From: Oscillospiraceae bacterium | Lineage (GTDB): Bacteria; Bacillota; Clostridia; Oscillospirales; Oscillospiraceae | Direction: 5' to 3' | DNA: 8,968 nucleotides | Assembly: GCA_016302405.1 (NCBI GenBank) | Contig: JAEDNR010000079.1 | Location: 1-8,968, forward strand | In this document: positions 1-6,569 of the stretch, piece by piece | Numbering within the stretch: position 1 is the stretch's first letter | How the letters are laid out: each line of letters opens with the position of its first letter | Program-made: the position numbers and the translations under genes | Notes under the pieces: generated by a model | What the model was told of the DNA's origin: nothing | Seen by the model: the letters and a program-made list of their open reading frames with translations, nothing else | Databases searched by the model: none

Positions 1-94
1 CTCGGAATGACAGTTCTTTTATTTGTGCAATTTTTCTTTAGTGAGACAGCCCCTCAGGCTGTGGATAACCCGGTCATTACGAACTGAATTCCAG

Positions 95-135
95 GTCATT
101 GCGAACCAGTTCTCTTTCCTGGTGTGGCAATCTCC
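95..135. repeat. Short dispersed palindromic repeat (GTCATTGC family)
   Basis: This copy starts GTCATTGCGAACCAG and ends TGGTGTGGCAATCTCC. The ends are loosely inverted (ATTGC against GCAAT), so the element can fold as a hairpin. Related copies lie at 168-314, 6506-6576, 7727-7784 and 8823-8866, and the window opens inside another (CTCGGAATGAC at 1-11). A partial GTCATTAC copy is at 73-80. The inner part is closest to an inverted copy near 6528-6576, sharing CTCTTTCCTGGTGTGGCAA. The whole 1-315 stretch carries no gene I can support; it holds only repeats of this type. Confidence 0.75.
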
Positions 136-167
136 ATCTTTAGGCGTAATGCCGTCTCGATGACGAA

Positions 168-314
168 GGAGATTCCCACGCCAGTGTGCGCTACTTTCTC
201 GGAATGACACCGTAATTAATTTGCGGCCTGCTATACGAGGGAGATTCCCACACCAGTGACATCGGTCACTGGTTCGGAATGACACCTTAATTGAAAAGCG
301 GCCTGCTGTACGGG
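168..314. repeat. Two tandem units of the short dispersed repeat
   Basis: Unit 1 (168-239) and unit 2 (240-314) share the same order of motifs: GGAGATTCCCAC, CCAGTG, CGGAATGACACC, TAATT, then GCGGCCTGCT and TACG. They differ mainly in the middle, where unit 1 has GTGCGCTACTTTCT and unit 2 has a perfect hairpin, CCAGTGAC (253-260) against GTCACTGG (265-272). The array ends 1 nt before the stop codon of the minus-strand aminotransferase gene. Any transcript leaving that gene therefore runs into these hairpins. No T-rich intrinsic terminator is visible there. Confidence 0.75.
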
Positions 315-315
315 C

Positions 316-1500
316 TCAACAAAATACGTACTTTTCCATTCTCCGGAAGGCTTCCTCCACCCGGGACAGGGGGAGGGCCAGATTCATCCGCAGATGGCAT
401 TTCCCGTGGAAGTTCCTGCCGTCCTGCACCGCCACGCCCACAGCGTAACAGGCCGTAAGCACATCCTCCACCGTCTTTCCGTGGGCCTTACACCATTCGG
501 TGCAGTCCACGAACAGCATGTAGGTGCCTTGGGGGCGGCAGACCGTCACACCGGGCAGGCGCTCCCGGATGAAATTGCAGGCAAAGGCCACATTCCCCGA
601 CAGCACCTGCCGGAGCTCCTCCAGCCAGGCGTCCCCTTCCGGGGTGTAGGCCCCGATGAGGGCGTGCATGGAAAGAACATTCATGGAATTGTAGTGGCAG
701 AGGGAGGCTTCCTTTGCCATCCGGTCCCGGAGCCAGGGGTTATAGCACACGCAGTAGCTGCCCACGAGACCCGCCAGGTTAAAGGTCTTGCTGGGGGCGT
801 ACATGGCGGCGGTGCGCATTTTCGCGTCCTCGCTGATCGTCTGCGTGGGGATGTGTTTGTTTCCAAACAGGGTCAGGTCGGACCAGATCTCGTCGGACAC
901 CACATACACATCGTATTTGCGGAACAGCTCCATGGCCTTTTCCAGCTCCCACCGCTCCCAGACCCTACCGCAGGGATTGTGAGGGGAGCAGAGAATGGCG
1001 GCGTGGATGTGGTTTTCCACGATCTTTTTCTCCATGTCCGCAAAGTCCATGCGCCAGACCCCGTCCTGAATCACCAGGGGGCTGTGAACGATATTGTAGC
1101 CGTTGTCATCCAGGGCGTGGGTAAAGCCCACATAGGTGGGGCTGTGGACGAGAACATTGTCTCCCCGGGAGCACATCACGTTCAGGGCCGCCACCACACC
1201 GCCCAGCACGCCGTTGGCATAGAGGATATGCTCCGGGGCCATCCCCTCCACACCGTTGTGCCGCCGGTGCCAGGAGATGATGCCGTCAAAGTATTCCTGC
1301 CGGGGGGCAAAGTAGCCGTAAGCAGGGTGGGAGGCTCGGGCGATGATGGCCTCAGGGATGGTGGACACCGTGGGGAAGTTCATGTCAGCGATCCACATGG
1401 GAATCAGGTCAAATTCCTTTCCCGGCTGCCTGGGCGGATGCTCCACGGCAACGGCATCCAAGCCCCGCCGGTCCATAATGGATGTAAAATCGTATTGCAT
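316..1500 (-). CDS. MalY/PatB-type PLP-dependent aminotransferase / C-S lyase
   Basis: The 394-residue protein is a fold-type I PLP enzyme of the MalY/PatB group, cytosolic. Family members cleave cystathionine or cysteine conjugates (C-S beta-lyase) or act as aminotransferases; the substrate here cannot be read from sequence. Visible landmarks are the N-terminal PMWIADMNF segment, YGYFAPR around residue 70, SPHNPCGRVW, SDEIWSDL with the aspartate that binds the PLP ring nitrogen, and APSKTFNLAGL with K238 as the likely Schiff-base lysine. Length is normal for the family. The start at 1500 is chosen because AAGGAG lies 7 nt upstream; an in-frame ATG at 1527 would add nine residues (MKREKGASC) that carry the RBS itself. 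It is a single gene with a long leader containing repeat element A. A role in maltose control, as for E. coli MalY, is not implied. Confidence 0.9.
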   Translation of the reverse strand: MQYDFTSIMDRRGLDAVAVEHPPRQPGKEFDLIPMWIADMNFPTVSTIPEAIIARASHPAYGYFAPRQEYFDGIISWHRRHNGVEGMAPEHILYANGVLGGVVAALNVMCSRGDNVLVHSPTYVGFTHALDDNGYNIVHSPLVIQDGVWRMDFADMEKKIVENHIHAAILCSPHNPCGRVWERWELEKAMELFRKYDVYVVSDEIWSDLTLFGNKHIPTQTISEDAKMRTAAMYAPSKTFNLAGLVGSYCVCYNPWLRDRMAKEASLCHYNSMNVLSMHALIGAYTPEGDAWLEELRQVLSGNVAFACNFIRERLPGVTVCRPQGTYMLFVDCTEWCKAHGKTVEDVLTACYAVGVAVQDGRNFHGKCHLRMNLALPLSRVEEAFRRMEKYVFC

Positions 1501-1525
1501 ACAGGAAGCTCCTTTTTCTCTTTTC

Positions 1526-1734
1526 ATGCTTACCGGGTTAACGCAGCGGACAGATAAATTGGAATTTGGCGAATTCCCTTAAAACGCCTTGGCTCCCCCT
1601 ATGGGGGAGCTGTCACGGCTTAAGCCGTGACTGAGAGGGCCCTCGACCTCAGCCCCGAGGGCTGACACCTCTCCCATAGGGAGAGGCTTTTGGCTCGACA
1701 ACTTCCCAATTTGCCGCGTTAAGCGGATAAGCAT
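1526..1734 (+). repeat. 209-bp palindromic MITE-like element, copy A
   Basis: The ends are imperfect inverted repeats: ATGCTTA plus TTAACGC and AAATTGG on the left, matched by CCAATTT, GCGTTAA and TAAGCAT on the right. Inside are nested hairpins: GCTCCCCCTATGGGGGAGC, GTCACGGCTTAAGCCGTGAC, a GGGCCC centre, CAGCCCCGAGGGCTG and CCTCTCCCATAGGGAGAGG. Copy B (6098-6306) carries the same modules in reverse order. There is no coding capacity, so it would need proteins supplied in trans to move. It lies between the likely promoter (1753-1781) and the start codon (1500) of the minus-strand MalY-like gene, so it is probably transcribed as leader RNA. Confidence 0.8.
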
Positions 1735-1752
1735 TTTTCTTTTTCCTTTTTC

Positions 1753-1781
1753 ATTATACCTGTCCGCACCGGAATGCGCAA
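1753..1781 (-). promoter_or_regulatory. Sigma-A-type promoter for the MalY-like gene
   Basis: On the minus strand, TTGCGC (1781-1776) is followed after exactly 17 nt by a perfect TATAAT (1758-1753). Transcription would start near 1746 and give a leader of about 245 nt that runs through element A before reaching the RBS. No better promoter was seen between the element and the gene. Confidence 0.65.
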
Positions 1782-1825
1782 GAGAAATCGAAAAAGGAAA
1801 CCATCCATTTGCACCAGAAAGGGGT

Positions 1826-1864
1826 AAGCCGCCCCGAAGCTTGCGGAAAGCTCCGGGACGGCTT
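1826..1864 (-). terminator. Hairpin downstream of the AraC gene, possible terminator
   Basis: Arms 1826-1842 (AAGCCGCCCCGAAGCTT) and 1848-1864 (AAGCTCCGGGACGGCTT) form a 17-bp stem with two G-U pairs on the minus-strand RNA and a 5-nt loop. It starts 38 nt past the AraC stop codon. The tract after it on the minus strand is only ACCCCTTTC, so it is not a classic intrinsic terminator and may be leaky. It sits just ahead of the MalY-like gene's promoter, where a boundary between the two units is expected. Confidence 0.45.
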
Positions 1865-1901
1865 ATTTCAAAGAACAGGTGACGGCAGCGCTGTCTATCC
1901 G

Positions 1902-2912
1902 TCACATACCTGCCCCGGAACGGTTCTGCTGCCGGTAGGCGTTGGGAAGCATACCGTACCGGGTTTCAAAGCTGTGGTAAAAGCTCGTCAGGTTCCCCAT
2001 CCCCACTTTCCTCGCGATCTCGTACACCGGCTCCTCCGTCTGCAGCAGCAGCCGGGCGGCCTCCGTCATCCTCTGCCGGTTCTGCAGCTGCTTGAAGGAG
2101 TACCCGGTCACCTGCCGCAGCAGGTTGGAGACATACTTGGGATGGTACCCAAAGGTATCCGCCAGCATCCCCAGGGTACATTCCGCAGTGTTGCTCTCCA
2201 TAAATTTGAACATTTCCAACACCTTCTTTGAGTGGCCGGAATACAGCTGCACCAGCTGACTGCCGCTGTCCAGGTCATACAGCCGCATCAGCTCCACAAG
2301 AATCAGGCGCAGATACCCCTGGATCATCTCCTTTCGGTACTGCTTTTCGCTGAAATATTCCAGCAGCAGCTGCTCAAACAGCACGGAAACCGAGGGCTGC
2401 TGACCACTGCGAAAAATCAGATAGTGATCGTGGGCAGCGGTATCGGAGGACATAACATGCAGAAAGAAATCAGACAGGACACTCTGCCGCCCCACCCGGC
2501 ACAGAAAGCTGTCGCTGAAAAAGTCCCGACTCATGCTCAGGTTAATGACGATGTCGTTTTCTCCGGCATACTGCTTGCGCCGGACCACATCCACATCAAA
2601 CAGGGCCACGTCCCCCTGCTGCAGGGTCACGCAGCGGTCATCCACCAGAAACTCGCACTTACCGGAATAGATATACTGCAGGTTTACATTGGAATGGACA
2701 TAATAGGGCACATCCGTAAAACGGGAATCCTTCCGGATCAGCACCTCCGCTTCCTTCAGCTGGGCCAGCTGAAAATACAGCACGTCCTTTCCGCCGATCC
2801 TGCGGTGCTCCATATCTTTGTACCGGGGGCTGGGCGCCCCGGGATTATCCAGATAATACTGCTCCCGGGGTGTGACCTCCCGCAGAAAGACATCCAGCTC
2901 CTGTCGGTCCAT
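1902..2912 (-). CDS. AraC-family transcriptional regulator, likely controlling the divergent beta-glucoside operon
   Basis: The 336-residue protein has an N-terminal cupin-like sensor (about residues 55-180, including the SGKCEFLVDD and LQQGDVALFDVD beta-strand stretches) and a C-terminal AraC/XylS DNA-binding domain from about residue 235. That domain shows both helix-turn-helix units: LGMLADTFGYHPKYVSNLLR, then VYEIARKVGMGNLTSFYHSF. The closing RYGMLPNAYRQ corresponds to the usual FKxxxGxTPxxYR signature. It is somewhat longer than the common 280-300 residues, with about 45 residues ahead of the sensor. The only plausible start is ATG at 2912, although the nearest purine tract (AAAGAAAGG) is about 14 nt away, so initiation may be weak. 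The gene is divergent from the PTS/GH1 operon, the usual arrangement for a local regulator. The inducer is unknown; a beta-glucoside or its phosphate is an inference from the neighbours. Confidence 0.9.
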   Translation of the reverse strand: MDRQELDVFLREVTPREQYYLDNPGAPSPRYKDMEHRRIGGKDVLYFQLAQLKEAEVLIRKDSRFTDVPYYVHSNVNLQYIYSGKCEFLVDDRCVTLQQGDVALFDVDVVRRKQYAGENDIVINLSMSRDFFSDSFLCRVGRQSVLSDFFLHVMSSDTAAHDHYLIFRSGQQPSVSVLFEQLLLEYFSEKQYRKEMIQGYLRLILVELMRLYDLDSGSQLVQLYSGHSKKVLEMFKFMESNTAECTLGMLADTFGYHPKYVSNLLRQVTGYSFKQLQNRQRMTEAARLLLQTEEPVYEIARKVGMGNLTSFYHSFETRYGMLPNAYRQQNRSGAGM

Positions 2913-2974
2913 AGCCGTCTCAACAACCTTTCTTTTTGTTAGTCATCCTTTTCCCTTATAGCATTGTTTTTTAT

Positions 2975-3003
2975 ATTTTGTCATATATAATAAATAATGT
3001 CAA
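2975..3003 (-). promoter_or_regulatory. Candidate promoter of the AraC-family gene
   Basis: A perfect TTGACA -35 (minus strand, 3003-2998) is followed 17 nt later by CAAAAT (2980-2975), four of six matches to TATAAT. The spacer is almost entirely A+T. TATAAG (2960-2955) is a second -10-like match but stands too far from this -35. The expected leader is about 55 nt. Confidence 0.5.
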
Positions 3004-3040
3004 GGGAAAGTTCCCAAAACGGAAGAATGTGGCCGCATTC
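3004..3040. promoter_or_regulatory. Two palindromes in the divergent control region, candidate operators
   Basis: GGGAAAGTTCCC at 3004-3015 is a 5+5 inverted repeat around AG. GAATGTGGCCGCATTC at 3025-3040 is palindromic at 14 of 16 positions. The first abuts the -35 of the AraC gene, so binding there could give autoregulation. Which protein binds is unknown; AraC proteins often prefer direct repeats, and the pair of GCTCC motifs at 3062-3066 and 3081-3085, just upstream of the operon promoter, is an alternative site. No CcpA-type cre box and no LicT/BglG-type antiterminator-terminator was seen. The 9-mer TTTGTTAGT is also repeated directly at 2935-2943 and 3115-3123. Confidence 0.35.
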
Positions 3041-3100
3041 ATCACACAAATTCAATCTGTTGCTCCCTGATTTCCGCATCGCTCCAATCACGGTTTTTCA

Positions 3101-3109
3101 TGGTATCCT
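3101..3109 (+). promoter_or_regulatory. Candidate extended -10 promoter of the PTS/GH1 operon
   Basis: TGGTATCCT reads as an extended -10 (TGn followed by TATCCT). At 17 nt upstream the -35 position is GCTCCA, a poor match, as expected for a promoter that needs an activator. One of the two GCTCC direct repeats falls exactly there. Transcription would start near 3116 with about 60 nt of leader before the EIIBC start. Confidence 0.35.
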
Positions 3110-3176
3110 ATCGATTTGTTAGTATTCGGCTTTGCGGCTCTTGGGGAAGCCCACCGGAAAAGAAAGGATTGTATCT

Positions 3177-4568
3177 ATGGATTATAAACAGTTGGCCGAT
3201 CAGATTATTACATCTGTAGGCGGCAAGGAAAACATCGTTTCCGTGATGCACTGTGCCACCCGCCTGCGCTTTCAGCTGAAGGACGCAGAGCAGTTCGATC
3301 AGAACATGCTGAAAAACACCAAGGGCGTCATGGGCGCCATGTACACCGGCGGTCAGCACCAGGTCATTATCGGACCGGATGTGATGCATGTCTATAACGA
3401 GATCCTGGGGATCACCGGCCTGACCGGCGGCTCCGTGGATGTGGTGGAGACGGAAGACCTGAAAGCCACCAAGCCCAAGGTCATGGATCGGATCATGGAC
3501 ATGATCTCCAGCCTGTTCACCCCCTGCATCGCGGCAATCACCGGTGCCGCCATGGTCAAGGTGGTTCTGGTCCTGCTCACCATGGCCGGTATTTTGGATT
3601 CTTCCGGCCAGACCTACCAGATGCTCAGCATCATCGCCGACGCGCCCTTTACCTTCCTGCCGGTCATGCTGGCCTACACCTCCGCCAAGCGCTTCGGCGT
3701 TGACCCCATGGTGGGTATGACCATCGGCCTGGCCATGGTACATCCCAAGTATACCGCCCTGGTGAGCGCCGGAGAAGGGGTCTCCATGTTCGGCTTCCTG
3801 CCCGTGACCCTAGCGACCTACACCTCCACCGTCATCCCCGTGATCCTGGTCATTTACGCCGCCTCCTGGGTTCAGAAGTTTGCCGATCGGATCTCTCCCA
3901 AGGTCATCAAGTTCTTCTTCCGCCCCATGCTGACCCTGATCATCATGGTTCCCGTGACCTTCTGCATCGTCGGACCTCTCGGAAACCTTGTTGGTAACGC
4001 TCTGGCCGCCGGCCTGTCTGTGATTCAGGATAATACGCCCTGGCTGCTGCCCATCTTCTTCGGCGCTTTCGGCCCCATCATCATTATGCTGGGCATGCAC
4101 TACGCGGTGACCATCCCCCTTGCCCTGGCCGCCATTGCCGCCCTGGGCTATGACATGCTGGGCCCCGGCTTCCTGTGCGCCAATATTGCCCAGGGCGCTG
4201 CCGCCTTTGCCGTTGCCGTACAGGCCAAGAACAAGGACTTCCGTTCCCTGGCAATTTCCACCGGCTGCAGCGCGGTACTGGGCACCACCGAGCCCGCCCT
4301 CTACGGTGTTAACCTCCGGCTGCGCAAGCCCCTGATCGCCTCCATCCTGGGCGGCGCTCTGGGCGGCATCGTCTGCGGCATCGCCGGCGTGAAGCGTATC
4401 GTATTTGGACCCACCGGCCTGACCTCCATCGCCATCTTCATTGACCCCAACAATAAGTATAACTTCATCTTTGCCATCGTGGGCGTCATCGTGACCTTTG
4501 TGGCCACCTTCGCCATCACCTATGTCATGATCCGCAAGGATGCCAAGATCCAGAAAGAGATCGGTTAA
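3177..4568 (+). CDS. PTS beta-glucoside-type EIIBC permease without EIIA
   Basis: This is a 463-residue membrane transporter that imports a sugar and phosphorylates it using phosphate relayed from EI, HPr and an EIIA. The EIIB domain (about residues 1-85) begins in the usual way, with MDYKQLADQIITSVGGKENI and the phosphorylated cysteine C26 in HCATRLRF. The EIIC domain (about 105-455) has around ten hydrophobic segments, H308 in GMHYAV, and E372 in the TTEPALYGV motif (GITEPALYGV in most relatives). The start at 3177 is chosen for AAAGGA 8 nt upstream; an in-frame TTG at 3132 adds 15 residues with no support. BglF/BglP-type proteins usually exceed 600 residues because of a fused C-terminal EIIA; here the protein ends soon after the last membrane segment (RKDAKIQKEIG), so EIIA must act in trans. 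It is the first gene of the operon with the GH1 enzyme. A beta-glucoside or cellobiose-like substrate is inferred from that neighbour. Confidence 0.93.
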   Translation: MDYKQLADQIITSVGGKENIVSVMHCATRLRFQLKDAEQFDQNMLKNTKGVMGAMYTGGQHQVIIGPDVMHVYNEILGITGLTGGSVDVVETEDLKATKPKVMDRIMDMISSLFTPCIAAITGAAMVKVVLVLLTMAGILDSSGQTYQMLSIIADAPFTFLPVMLAYTSAKRFGVDPMVGMTIGLAMVHPKYTALVSAGEGVSMFGFLPVTLATYTSTVIPVILVIYAASWVQKFADRISPKVIKFFFRPMLTLIIMVPVTFCIVGPLGNLVGNALAAGLSVIQDNTPWLLPIFFGAFGPIIIMLGMHYAVTIPLALAAIAALGYDMLGPGFLCANIAQGAAAFAVAVQAKNKDFRSLAISTGCSAVLGTTEPALYGVNLRLRKPLIASILGGALGGIVCGIAGVKRIVFGPTGLTSIAIFIDPNNKYNFIFAIVGVIVTFVATFAITYVMIRKDAKIQKEIG

Positions 4569-4571
4569 GCT

Positions 4572-6032
4572 ATGAGCCATTTTCGAAGCGATTTCCTGTG
4601 GGGCGGCGCCATCGCCGCCTCCCAGGCGGAAGGCGCCTGGAACGAGGGCGGCAAGGGCATCGACACCCAGGACCTGCGGGTGTTTGACGCCGCCTGGGAT
4701 AAAGCTCAGCGCCAGGAAAACCGGAATATCAATATGACGAGCGCCCGGTTTGCCGATGCTCTGGCGGCGGAGGATGATACCAACTATCCTTTCCGGTGGG
4801 CAATCGACTTCTACCACCACTACCGGGAGGACCTGGCCCTCATGGAGAAGCTGGGACTGAAGATCTTCCGGACCTCCATCAGCTGGGCCCGGATCTACCC
4901 TAACGGGGATGACGCCCAGCCCAACGAAGAAGGCCTCCGGTTCTACGAGGATCTTTTTATCGAGTGCCATAAGCGGGGCATGAAGGTATTCGCCACCATT
5001 CTCCACTACGCCATGCCCGTGAACCTGGTGACAAAATACGGCGGCTGGAAGAACCGGAAAACCATCGATTTCTACCTGCGCTACTGCAGGACGCTGTACG
5101 AACGGCTGGGCCATCTGGTGGATTACTGGCTTCCCTTCAACGAGATCAACTGCTCCCGCTTCAATCCCTGGAACGGCTGCGCCCTCATTAAGGACCAGGA
5201 GAAAGACTACGACCAGGAGATCTTCCGCTGCACCCACCACCAGTTTCTGGCCAACGCCCTGGCTGTGAAGCTGGCCCATGAAATGATCCCCGGCTCCATG
5301 GTGGGCGGCATGATCGCCCGGTTTACCAGCTATCCCGCCACCTGCGCCCCTAACGATGTGATGCAGTCCATCCTGGACGAAAACTACAAAAACTACTTCT
5401 ACACCGATGTCATGGCCCGGGGAAAATATCCCTCCTATACGGAAAGGATGCTCTCCGAGCTGGGGGTTACCCTGCCCATTGAACCCGGCGACCTGGAGAT
5501 CCTCCGGGATAACACGGTAGATTTCCTCTCCTTCAGCTACTACATGTCCATGGTTTCCACCAGTGATACCGGCTACGAGATCACCAGCGGGAATCTCCTC
5601 AGCGGTAAGAAAAATCCCTACCTGCCCACCAGCGACTGGGGCTGGCAGATTGACCCGGTGGGTCTGCGTATCTCCCTGAACCAAATGTACGACCGGTATC
5701 AGAAGCCCATTTTCATTGCCGAAAACGGCCTGGGCGCCATGGATGTCATCGCGGGTGACGGAAAGGTCCATGACCCCTACCGAATCGATTATCTCCGGGA
5801 GCATGTCCGCCAGATGGATGAAGCCGCAGCTGACGGCGTTGACCTGCTGGGTTACACCATGTGGGGCATCATCGACATTGTTTCCTGCGGAACCATCGAG
5901 ATGAACAAGCGGTACGGCGTCATCTACGTTGACCGGGATGAAGCCGGTAAGGGTACCAACCGCCGGGCGGAAAAGGACAGCTTCGACTGGTACCGGAAAT
6001 GCATTGCCTCCAACGGCGACGATTTAACCTGA
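4572..6032 (+). CDS. GH1 6-phospho-beta-glucosidase
   Basis: This 486-residue cytosolic glycosidase would hydrolyse 6-phospho-beta-glucosides delivered by the EIIBC permease to glucose 6-phosphate and sugar or aglycone. It begins with the GH1 signature FLWGGAIAASQAEGAW. E191 in PFNEIN is the expected acid/base and E384 in IAENGLGAMD the nucleophile. S438, K446 and Y448 (VSCGTIEMNKRYG) fit the phosphate-binding triad that separates 6-phospho-specific members from ordinary beta-glucosidases, and the C-terminal SFDWYRK is typical. DWGWQIDPVGLR near residue 355 is also typical. Oddities are PFNEIN where TFNEIN is usual, and a rather long stretch (residues 35-80) between GGKG and the first helix. 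The ATG lies 3 nt after the EIIBC stop codon with only a weak AAAGAGA upstream, which suggests translational coupling. The gene is closed by a strong terminator. Confidence 0.95.
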   Translation: MSHFRSDFLWGGAIAASQAEGAWNEGGKGIDTQDLRVFDAAWDKAQRQENRNINMTSARFADALAAEDDTNYPFRWAIDFYHHYREDLALMEKLGLKIFRTSISWARIYPNGDDAQPNEEGLRFYEDLFIECHKRGMKVFATILHYAMPVNLVTKYGGWKNRKTIDFYLRYCRTLYERLGHLVDYWLPFNEINCSRFNPWNGCALIKDQEKDYDQEIFRCTHHQFLANALAVKLAHEMIPGSMVGGMIARFTSYPATCAPNDVMQSILDENYKNYFYTDVMARGKYPSYTERMLSELGVTLPIEPGDLEILRDNTVDFLSFSYYMSMVSTSDTGYEITSGNLLSGKKNPYLPTSDWGWQIDPVGLRISLNQMYDRYQKPIFIAENGLGAMDVIAGDGKVHDPYRIDYLREHVRQMDEAAADGVDLLGYTMWGIIDIVSCGTIEMNKRYGVIYVDRDEAGKGTNRRAEKDSFDWYRKCIASNGDDLT

Positions 6033-6051
6033 TTCTCATCTTCCTCCTCAC

Positions 6052-6089
6052 GATTGTCCATGCTTTGCGCAGCATGGGCAATCTTTTTT
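6052..6089 (+). terminator. Intrinsic terminator of the PTS/GH1 operon
   Basis: GATTGTCCATGCT (6052-6064) pairs with AGCATGGGCAATC (6071-6083) in a 13-bp stem with one G-U pair and a 6-nt loop, followed directly by TTTTTT. It lies 19 nt past the GH1 stop codon and is a textbook rho-independent terminator. Confidence 0.92.
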
Positions 6090-6097
6090 GCGCATAC

Positions 6098-6306
6098 CGG
6101 CTTTTCACAGCAGACAGAGAAATTGGAATTTGTAAGGCTGGCGGCGCAGCCGCCCTTGCCTCTCCTTTTGGGAGAGGTGCCCCCGTAAGGGGGCGGAGAG
6201 GGCCCTCTCAGTCACGGCTTAGGCCGTGACAGCTCCCCCATAGGGGGAGCCAAGGCATTTCTGGGAATTCGATAAATTCCAATTTCCTATTTGCTGTTTT
6301 AAGCCG
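6098..6306 (-). repeat. 209-bp palindromic MITE-like element, copy B (inverted relative to A)
   Basis: Imperfect terminal inverted repeats of about 33 bp run CGGCTT, ACAGCA, GAAATTGGAATTT from the left, with the complement on the right ending AAGCCG. Internal hairpins are CCTCTCCTTTTGGGAGAGG, a CCCCC/GGGGG arm pair, GAGAGGGCCCTCTC, GTCACGGCTTAGGCCGTGAC and GCTCCCCCATAGGGGGAGC. These are the modules of copy A (1526-1734) in reverse order. It has no coding capacity. It sits between the GH1 terminator and the next unit and does not visibly interrupt a gene. Confidence 0.8.
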
Positions 6307-6330
6307 ATAGCCTGAATTCCAATTTATCGA
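6269..6330. repeat. Inverted repeat at the right edge of element B, possible element remnant
   Basis: TCGATAAATT (6269-6278) is inverted at AATTTATCGA (6321-6330), and AATTCCAATTT occurs both inside the right end of B and again at 6315-6325. The outer copy may be the end of a second, otherwise lost, element. 6331-6420 holds nothing I recognise apart from an isolated TTGACA (6372-6377) that has no -10 at proper spacing. Confidence 0.4.
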
Positions 6331-6421
6331 GCAGCTGCGGAAGGTCCGGATACATGCCCCCATATATAGAATTGACACATTCGGCTGAAAAATGCCTCTA
6401 TCCCTTTTGGACCTGAGGCGG

Positions 6422-6440
6422 TATAATGAAACCGAGGTGA
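6422..6440 (+). promoter_or_regulatory. TATAAT box and RBS ahead of a short ORF
   Basis: A perfect TATAAT lies at 6422-6427 and AGGTGA, a fair Shine-Dalgarno, at 6435-6440, 6 nt before an ATG at 6447. The sequence 17 nt upstream of the -10 (TATCCC) is not a good -35. The start point predicted from this -10 (about 6434) would leave almost no leader before the RBS, so the match may be fortuitous or the promoter may need help. Confidence 0.3.
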
Positions 6441-6446
6441 ATGACA

Positions 6447-6569
6447 ATGCTGCGAATGGAGATCGCCCTTTTCCTGGTGCTTTCTTTTGTAGCGGGAATC
6501 TCCCCCGTCATTGTGACCGCTCTAAAGCTGGGGGTTGCCACACCAGGAAAGAGGGCCGGTTCACAATGA
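6447..6569 (+). CDS. Possible 40-residue single-span membrane peptide, or gene remnant
   Basis: The frame reads MLRMEIALFLVLSFVAGISP, then a further 20 residues ending KRAGSQ before a stop codon at 6567-6569. Residues 5-28 form one hydrophobic segment, with a short basic tail. It has AGGTGA at good spacing, and a strong bidirectional terminator starts 17 nt after its stop codon, so the layout is that of a small transcription unit. Against it, codons from about 21 onward overlap a short dispersed repeat (6506-6576). The natural 3' end of a longer gene may therefore have been replaced, leaving an N-terminal remnant. I do not recognise the peptide and assign no function. Confidence 0.3.
   Translation: MLRMEIALFLVLSFVAGISPVIVTALKLGVATPGKRAGSQ

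Noticed and set aside
1..314. Regularly spaced repeats considered as a CRISPR array
   Set aside because: The repeats are only two or three, vary in sequence, lack uniform spacers, and match dispersed copies elsewhere in the window; no cas gene is present.
394..1557. 387-codon plus-strand open frame
   Set aside because: It is antisense to the MalY-like gene, is rich in His/Gly/Val, has no RBS, and would cross the real gene's RBS region.
1526..1734. Element A considered as a riboswitch or structured regulatory RNA
   Set aside because: The same hairpin modules recur inverted at 6098-6306 with no gene leader there, so a dispersed repeat explains them better.
3810..5804. Very long (664-codon) open frame on the minus strand
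   Set aside because: It is antisense to the EIIBC and GH1 genes, has a composition biased to Gly/His/Asp/Val typical of reading GC-rich codons backwards, and shows no recognisable domain.
6372..6427. TTGACA (6372-6377) paired with TATAAT (6422-6427) as one promoter
   Set aside because: The spacing is 44 nt, far outside the 16-19 nt range.
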